Positions 56,684 to 64,000 of a DNA stretch of 64,000 nucleotides are shown piece after piece. The first letter of the stretch is position 1. Each line of letters starts with the position of its first letter. The stretch covers positions 1-64,000 of the forward strand of contig CP136062.1 of assembly GCA_032622095.1 (NCBI GenBank), given 5' to 3'. The DNA comes from Siphonodentalium dalli (Eukaryota > Mollusca > Scaphopoda > Gadilida > Siphonodentaliidae). The position numbers and the translations under genes were made by a program. The notes under the pieces are model-generated. The model was not told the DNA's origin and ran no database searches. It saw only the letters and a program-made list of their open reading frames with translations.

Positions 56684-57876
56684 ATAATCAGGGCAGCAAT
56701 GATTCATATAACCCACAGGGAGCCTCAATACAGAGTGTCGTCTGCTCCGGTCTATGTGGGACTCTCTGTGTTACATATAATTAATCAGGCTATCTATACA
56801 GATATATAACATAATCAGGGCAGCAACGATTCATATAACCCACAGGGAGCCTCACTACAGAGTGTCGTCTGCTCCGGTCTATTGGGGACTCTCTGTGTTA
56901 CATATAATTAGTCAGGCTATATATATACAGATATATATAACATCATCAGGGCCGCATCGATTCATATAACCCACAGGGAGCCTCACGACAGAGTGTCGTC
57001 TGCTCCAGACTATGTGGGACTCTCTGTGTTACATATAATTAGTCAGGCTATCTATACAGATATATATAGCATCATGAGGGCAGCAACGATTCATATAACC
57101 CACAGGGAGCCTCACTACAGAGTGTCGTCTGCTGCCGTCTATGTGGGTCTCTCTGTAATACATATAATTAGTCAGGCTATCTATACAGATATATATAACA
57201 CCACGAGGACAGCAGCGATTCATATAACCCACAGTGAGCCTCACTACAGAGTGTCGTCTGCTCCGGTCTATGTGAGGCTCTCTGTGTTACATATAATTAT
57301 TCAGGCTATATACACAGATGTGTAACATAATCAGGGCAGCAAGGATTCATATAACCCACAGGGAGCCTCACTACAGAGCGCCGTCTGATCCAGTCTATGT
57401 GGGACACTCTGTGTTACATATAATCGATTCATATGACCCACAGGGAGCCTCAATACAGAGCGCCGTCTGATCCAGTCTATGTGGGACACTCTGTGTTACA
57501 TATAATCGATTCATATAACCCACAGGGAGCCTCAATACAGAGTGTCGTCTGCTCCGGTCTATGTGGGACTCTCTGTGCTACATGATTAGTCAGGCTATAT
57601 ATACAGATATATATAACATGATCAGGGCAGCAACGATTCATATAACCCACAGGGAGCCTCAATACAGAGTGTCGTCTGCTCCGGTCTATGTGTGACTCTA
57701 TGTGTTACATATAATTAGTCAGGCTATATATACAGCTATATATAACATAATCAGGGCAGCAACGATTCATATAACCCACAGGGAGCCTCACTACAGAGTG
57801 TCGTCTGCTCCGGTCCATGTGGGGCTCTCTGTGTTACATATAATTAGTCAGGCTCTATATACAAATATATATAACA
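56684..57876. repeat. satellite A array 5
   Basis: It is nearly identical to array 4, including both internally deleted units. One difference is CAGGCTCTATAT near 57,850 in place of CAGGCTATATAT. Confidence 0.95.
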
Positions 57877-58442
57877 CTAGAAGGTGACCCGACTTCGTCC
57901 GGGCTTTGACCTTGAATTGACCCATCCAAAACACTCAGTGGACAAAAGTAGCCCTATGTATAAAATTTCGTCGAAATCCCATCAAAATTGGCGATTTCAC
58001 CTTGAATTGACCAGATTTCAAGGTCAATGTCACGTCGCACGGGCAAATGAATATGCTTATGAGACTCCCCATTGGAAAGTACCCCCACATACCAAGTTTC
58101 ATCGAAATCCCGTGATATTCGGGCGTTTGACCTTGAAATGACCCGATATTAAGGTCAAGGTCACGTCGCACGGGCAAATTAATATGCCCATGCCACCCCG
58201 GCCGAAAATACCCCCACATACCAAGTTTCATCGAAATCCCGTGATATTCGGGCGTTTGACCTTGAAATGACCCGATTTCAAGGTCAATGTCACGTTGCAC
58301 GGACAAATTAATAGGCCCATGCCAACCCTGGCCGAAAATACCCCCACACACCAAGTTTCATCGAAATCGGCTAGGCCGTTTTCGAGTTCATCGCGAACAC
58401 ACACACACACAGACAGACAGATCTTCCAAAATATAAAATAGA
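57877..58442. repeat. B element 7 (complete, B-prime type)
   Basis: It is essentially identical to B element 5, with the GATTTCACC change. Confidence 0.92.
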
Positions 58443-59183
58443 CTAGAAGGTGACCCGACTTCGTCCGGGCTTTGACCTTGACTTGTCCATTTTGAAGGTC
58501 AAGGTCAAGTGGGGGTCGCGATTTGACCAGTCCAAAACACTACCCGGACAAAAGTACCCGACAAACGTGCCCGTCGAAATTCATCCGGTTTTACCCGATT
58601 TGACCTTGAATTGATGATTTTGAAGGTCAAGGTCAGGTCGGGGTAACGATTTGACCCGTCGAAAACACTCAATGGACAAAAGTAACCCTATGTATAAAAT
58701 TTCGTCGAAATCCCATCAAAATTGGCGATTTGACCTTGAATTGACCAGATTTCAAGGTCAAGGTCACGTCGCACGGGCAAATGAATATTCTTGTGAGACT
58801 CCCCATACGAAAGTGCCCCCACATACCAAGTTTCATCGAAATCCCGTGATATTCGGGCGTTTGACCTTGAAATGACCCGATGCCAAGTTCAAGGTTACGT
58901 CGCACGGGCAAATTAATAGGTTTATGCCACTCTCCGGCCGAAGGTACCCCCACATACCAAGTTTCATCGAAATCCCGTGATATTCGGGCGTTTGACCTTG
59001 AAATGACCCAATTTCAAGGTCAAGGTCACATCGCACGGACAAATTAATAGGCACATGCCACCTCCCGGCCGAAAATACCCCCACATACTAAGTTTCATCG
59101 AAATCGGGTCGGCCGTTTTCGAGTTCATCGCGAACACACACACACAGACACACACACACACAGATCTTCCAAAATATATATTA
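58443..59183. repeat. B element 8 (B-double-prime type)
   Basis: It is as B element 6 without the extra 131-bp unit. Private changes are CAAGTGGGGGTCGCG, GGCACATGCCACCTCCC and CATACTAAGTTTC. Confidence 0.92.
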
Positions 59184-59817
59184 GACTAGCCGATGAGCCC
59201 GACATTGTCCGGGCTATTCAAAAACCAAATTTCCAAGTCGATAGCTCCACCCGTTTCCGATATCTGGTCTGCGCATGCGCGAAGCTGGCGTCGCACGGGC
59301 TCGGCGACCAGATAAATTTCGTATCCGGGGCAAGATACATTCACATAGCAAATTTCAAGTCGATAGCTCCACCCGTTTCCGAGATCTCGTCTGCGCATGT
59401 GCGAAGCTGGCGTCGCACGGGCTCGGCGACCCGATAAAATTCGTATCCGGGGCAAGATACAGTCACATAGCAAATTTCAAGTCGATAGCTCCACCCGTTT
59501 CCGAGATCTCGTCTGCGCATGCGCGAAGCTGGCGTCGCACAGGCTCGGCGACCAGATAAAATTCGTACTCGGGGCAAGATACATTCACATACCAAGTTTC
59601 AAGTCGATAGCTCCTCCCGTTTCCGAGATCTCGTCTGCGCATGCGCTGCACGGGCGTCGCACGGGCTCGCCAATACGACAACGACCACCGCCTGGTCAAA
59701 CTACACACACATACCAAGTTTCGTCCCGATCGGTCGAGAATCGTAGATTTGTATTAAGGACAGACAGAGAGACAGTCAGACAAACAGACAGACAGAGGTC
59801 TTCAAAATATATATGAG
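59184..59817. repeat. C element 5
   Basis: Four 122-bp units are present. It has CTGCGCATGCGC in the first unit, like C elements 1 and 2 and unlike C elements 3 and 4. Confidence 0.92.
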
Positions 59818-61012
59818 ATAATCAGGGCAGCAATGATTCATATAACCCACAGGGAGCCTCAATACAGAGTGTCGTCTGCTCCGGTCTATGTGGGACTCTC
59901 TGTGTTACATATAATTAATCAGGCTATCTATACAGATATATAACATAATCAGGGCAGCAACGATTCATATAACCCACAGGGAGCCTCACTACAGAGTGTC
60001 GTCTGCTCCGGTCTATTGGGGACTCTCTGTGTTACATATAATTAGTCAGGCTATATATATACAGATATATATAACATCATCAGGGCCGCATCGATTCATA
60101 TAACCCACAGGGAGCCTCACGACAGAGTGTCGTCTGCTCCAGACTATGTGGGACTCTCTGTGTTACATATAATTAGTCAGGCTATCTATACAGATATATA
60201 TAGCATCATGAGGGCAGCAACGATTCATATAACCCACAGGGAGCCTCACTACAGAGTGTCGTCTGCTGCCGTCTATGTGGGTCTCTCTGTAATACATATA
60301 ATTAGTCAGGCTATCTATACAGATATATATATAACACCACGAGGACAGCAGCGATTCATATAACCCACAGTGAGCCTCACTACAGAGTGTCGTCTGCTCC
60401 GGTCTATGTGAGGCTCTCTGTGTTACATATAATTATTCAGGCTATATACACAGATGTGTAACATAATCAGGGCAGCAAGGATTCATATAACCCACAGGGA
60501 GCCTCACTACAGAGCGCCGTCTGATCCAGTCAATGTGGGACACTCTGTGTTACATATAATCGATTCATATAACCCACAGGGAGCCTCAATACAGAGCGCC
60601 GTCTGATCCAGTCTATGTGGGACACTCTGTGTTACATATAATCGATTCATATAACCCACAGGGAGCCTCAATACAGAGTGTCGTCTGCTCCGGTCTATGT
60701 GGGACTCTCTGTGCTACATGATTAGTCAGGCTATATATACAGATATATATAACATGATCAGGACAGCAACGATTCATATAACCCACAGGGAGCCTCAATA
60801 CAGAGTGTCGTCTGCTCCGGTCTATGTGTGACTCTATGTGTTACATATAATTAGTCAGGCTATATATACAGCTATATATAACATAATCAGGGCAGCAACG
60901 ATTCATATAACCCACAGGGAGCCTCACTACAGAGTGTCGTCTGCTCCGGTCCATGTGGGGCTCTCTGTGTTACATATAATTAGTCAGGCTATATATACAA
61001 ATATATATAACA
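59818..61012. repeat. satellite A array 6
   Basis: It has the same layout as arrays 4 and 5, with both deleted units. Private changes include an extra TA in the TATATATA tract near 60,330 and GTCAATGTGGG near 60,529. Confidence 0.95.
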
Positions 61013-61747
61013 CTAGAAGGTGACCCGACTTCGTCCGGGCTTTGACCTTGACTTGTCCATTTTGAAGGTCAAGTGGGGTCGCGATTTGACCAGTCCAAAA
61101 CACTACCCGGACAAAAGTACCCGACAAACGTGCCCGTCGAAATCCATCCGGTTTTACCCGATTTGACCTTGAATTGATGATTTTGAAGGTCAAGGTCAGG
61201 TCGGGGTAACGATTTGACCCGTCGAAAACACTCAATGGACAAAAGTAACCCTATGTATAAAATTTCGTCGAAATCCCATCAAAATTGGCGATTTGACCTT
61301 GAATTGACCAGACTTCAAGGTCAAGGTCACGTCGCACGGGCAAATGAATATTCTTGTGAGACTCCCCATACGAAAGTGCCCCCACATACCAAGTTTCATC
61401 GAAATCCCGTGATATTCGGGCGTTTAACCTTGAAATGACCCGATGCCAAGTTCAAGGTTACGTCGCACGGGCAAATTAATAGGTTTATGCCACTCTCCGG
61501 CCGAAGGTACCCCCACATACCAAGTTTCATCGAAATCCCGTGATATTCGGGCGTTTGACCTTGAAATGACCCAATTTCAAGGTCAAGGTCACATCGCACG
61601 GACAAATTAATAGGCCCATGCCACCCCCGGCCGAAAATACCCCCACATACGAAGTTTCATCGAAATCGGGTCTGCCGTTTTCGAGTTCATCGCGAACACA
61701 CACACACAGACACACACACACACACAGATCTTCCAAAATATATATTA
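61013..61747. repeat. B element 9 (B-double-prime type)
   Basis: Here the B-double-prime element directly follows satellite A; the B-prime element seen in the two preceding macro-units is missing. The 5' part has lost six bases of a GGTCAAGGTCAAG repeat. Confidence 0.92.
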
Positions 61748-62381
61748 GACTAGCCGATGAGCCCGACATTGTCCGGGCTATTCAAAAACCAAATTTCCAA
61801 GTCGATAGCTCCACCCGTTTCCGATATCTTGTCTGCGCATGCGCGAAGCTGGCGTCGCACGGGCTCGGCGACCAGATAAATTTCGTATCCGGGGCAAGAT
61901 ACATTCACATAGCAAATTTCAAGTCGATAGCTCCACCCGTTTCCGAGATCTCGTCTGCGCATGTGCGAAGCTGGCGTCGCACGGGCTCGGCGACCCGATA
62001 AAATTCGTATCCGGGGCAAGATACAGTCACATAGCAAATTTCAAGTCGATAGCTCCACCCGTTTCCGAGATCTCGTCTGCGCATGCGCGAAGCTGGCGTC
62101 GCACAGGCTCGGCGACCAGATAAAATTCGTACTCGGGGCAAGATACATTCACATACCAAGTTTCAAGTCGATAGCTCCTCCCGTTTCCGAGATCTCGTCT
62201 GCGCATGCGCTGCACGGGCGTCGCACGGGCTCGCCAATACGACAACGACCACCGCCTGGTCAAACTACACACACATACCAAGTTTCGTCCCGATCGGTCG
62301 AGAATCGTAGATTTGTATTAAGGACAGACAGAGAGACAGTCAGACAAACAGACAGACAGAGTCTTCAAAATATATATGAGA
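61748..62381. repeat. C element 6
   Basis: Four 122-bp units are present. It has ATATCTTGTCTGCGC in the first unit, and the tail reads AGACAGAGTCTTC, lacking one G. Confidence 0.92.
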
Positions 62382-63181
62382 TAATCAGGGCAGCAATGAT
62401 TCATATAACCCACAGGGAGCCTCAATACAGAGTGTCGTCTGCTCCGGTCTATGTGGGACTCTCTGTGTTACATATAATTAATCAGGCTATCTATACAGAT
62501 ATATAACATAATCAGGGCAGCAACGATTCATATAACCCACAGGGAGCCTCACTACAGAGTGTCGTCTGCTCCGGTCTATTGGGGACTCTCTGTGTTACAT
62601 ATAATTAGTCAGGCTATATATATACAGATATATATAACATCATCAGGGTCGCATCGATTCATATAACCCACATGGAGCCTCACGACAGAGTGTCGTCTGC
62701 TCCAGACTATGTGGGACTCTCTGTGTTACATATAATTAGTCAGGCTATCTATACAGATATATATAGCATCATGAGGGCAGCAACGATTTATATAACCCAC
62801 AGGGAGCCTCACTACAGAGTGTCGTCTGCTGCCGTCTATGTGGGTCTCTCTGTAATACATATAATTAGTCAGGCTATCTATACAGATATATATAACACCA
62901 CGAGGACAGCAGCGATTCATATAACCCACAGTGAGCCTCACTACAGAGTGTCGTCTGCTCCGGTCTATGTGAGGCTCTCTGTGTTACATATAATTATTCA
63001 GGCTATATACACAGATGTGTAACATAATCAGGGCAGCAAGGATTCATATAACCCACAGGGAGCCTCACTACAGAGCGCCGTCTGATCCAGTGTATGTGGG
63101 ACACTCTGTGTTACATATAATCGATTCATATAACCCACAGGGAGCCTCAATACAGAGTGTCGTCTGCTCCGGTCTATGTGT
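62382..63181. repeat. satellite A array 7 (ends in a fusion)
   Basis: About six units and one internally deleted unit are present. It ends in the middle of a unit (CCGGTCTATGTG), where C sequence begins abruptly. Confidence 0.93.
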
Positions 63182-63543
63182 GAGATACATTCACATAGCA
63201 AATTTCAAGTCGATAGCTCCACCCGTTTCCGAGATCTCGTCTGCGCATGCGCGAAGCTGGCGTCGCACGGGCTCGGCGACCGATAAAATTCGTATCCGGG
63301 GCAAGATACATTCACATACCAAGTTTCAAGTCGATAGCTCCTCCCGTTTCCGAGATCTCGTCTGCGCATGCGCTGCACGGGCGTCGCACGGGCTCGCCAA
63401 TACGACAACGACCACCGCCTGGTCAAACTACACACACGTACCAAGTTTCGTCCCGATCGGTCGAGAATCGTAGATTTGTATTAAGGACAGACAGAGAGAC
63501 AGTCAGACAAACAGACAGACAGAGGTCTTCAAACTATATATGA
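63182..63543. repeat. C element 7, internally and 5' deleted
   Basis: It starts inside a 122-bp unit (TGAGATACATTCACATAGC), keeps roughly two units and the complete AGACAGACAG tail, and has lost the hairpin start. One base is missing in GGCGACCGATAAAATTC. Confidence 0.9.
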
Positions 63544-64000
63544 GATAATCAGGGCAGCAATGATTCATATAACCCACAGGGAGCATCAATACAGAGTGTC
63601 GTCTGCTCCGGTCTATGTGGGACTCTATGTGTTACATATAATTAATCAGGCTATCTATACAGATATATAACATAATCAGGGCAGCAACGATTCATATAAC
63701 CCACAGGGAGCCTCACTACAGAGTGTCGTCTGCTCCGGTCTATGTGGGACTCTCTGTATTACATATAATTAGTCAGGCTATATATATACAGATATATATA
63801 ACATCATCAGGGCCGCATCGATTCATATAACCCACAGGGGGCCTCACGACAGAGTGTCGTCTGCTCCAGACTATGTGGGACTCTCTGTGTTACATATAAT
63901 TATTCATGATATCTATACAGATATATGCAACATCATGAGGGCAGCAACGATTCATATAACCCACAGGGAGGCTCATTACAGAGTGTCGACTGCTCCGGTC
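63544..64000. repeat. satellite A array 8, continues past the window
   Basis: At least 3.5 units are present. The last 112 bases match the distinctive unit of array 1 at 46,191-46,302 exactly, including TCATGATATC and GTCGACTGC. Confidence 0.95.

Noticed and set aside
46000-64000. Many 60-180 codon open frames on both strands in satellite A, B and C
   Set aside because: They exist on both strands of tandem repeats whose length is near a multiple of 3, they shift between copies, and they have no recognisable domain or splice context.

Overview
The window is eukaryotic DNA from a repeat-rich animal genome. There are no bacterial-style gene clusters. Coding sequence is confined to short exons with GT/AG borders, and the rest is satellite DNA, non-LTR retrotransposon remnants and a hAT-type DNA transposon. 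The NIDO (nidogen-like) exons, CR1-like reverse transcriptase and repeats ending in CA/AGAC-rich tails suggest a marine invertebrate, most likely mollusc-like. That placement is inference.

Layout. (1) 1-33,979: one uninterrupted array of a 26-bp satellite, about 1,300 copies, running off the left edge. Its core is TACGCGTA and most variation lies in the two CpGs of that core. It has several higher-order domains, a rearranged junction near 22,935-23,010 and a decaying right edge. (2) 33,980-45,711: two plus-strand exons (34,632-34,741 and 45,406-45,711) that join in frame to encode the start and middle of a NIDO domain. The 10.7-kb intron between them holds a 66-bp tandem repeat, a diverged 345-bp triplication, a 35-bp x 43 tandem array attached to the 3' end of a dead CR1-like LINE, a 1.1-kb insertion inside that LINE, foldback repeats, and a 1.75-kb non-autonomous hAT element with a younger LINE nested in it. 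(3) 45,712-64,000: the next intron (or gene flank) is a composite macrosatellite running off the right edge. It is built from a 128-bp satellite (A) alternating with two related element families, B (131-bp internal units) and C (122-bp internal units), in a macro-unit of about 3.1-3.3 kb.

The most unusual observation is that both exons are followed directly by tandem repeats that copy the exon end together with its 5' splice site. The result is a ladder of potential alternative donors after each exon, and use of a downstream donor would bring in an in-frame stop. If the upstream part of the gene lies left of the window, one NIDO-domain gene is threaded through two giant satellite arrays. No transposase, tRNA, rRNA or CRISPR array was recognised. 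Gene completeness, expression and the splice choices cannot be judged from this window alone.
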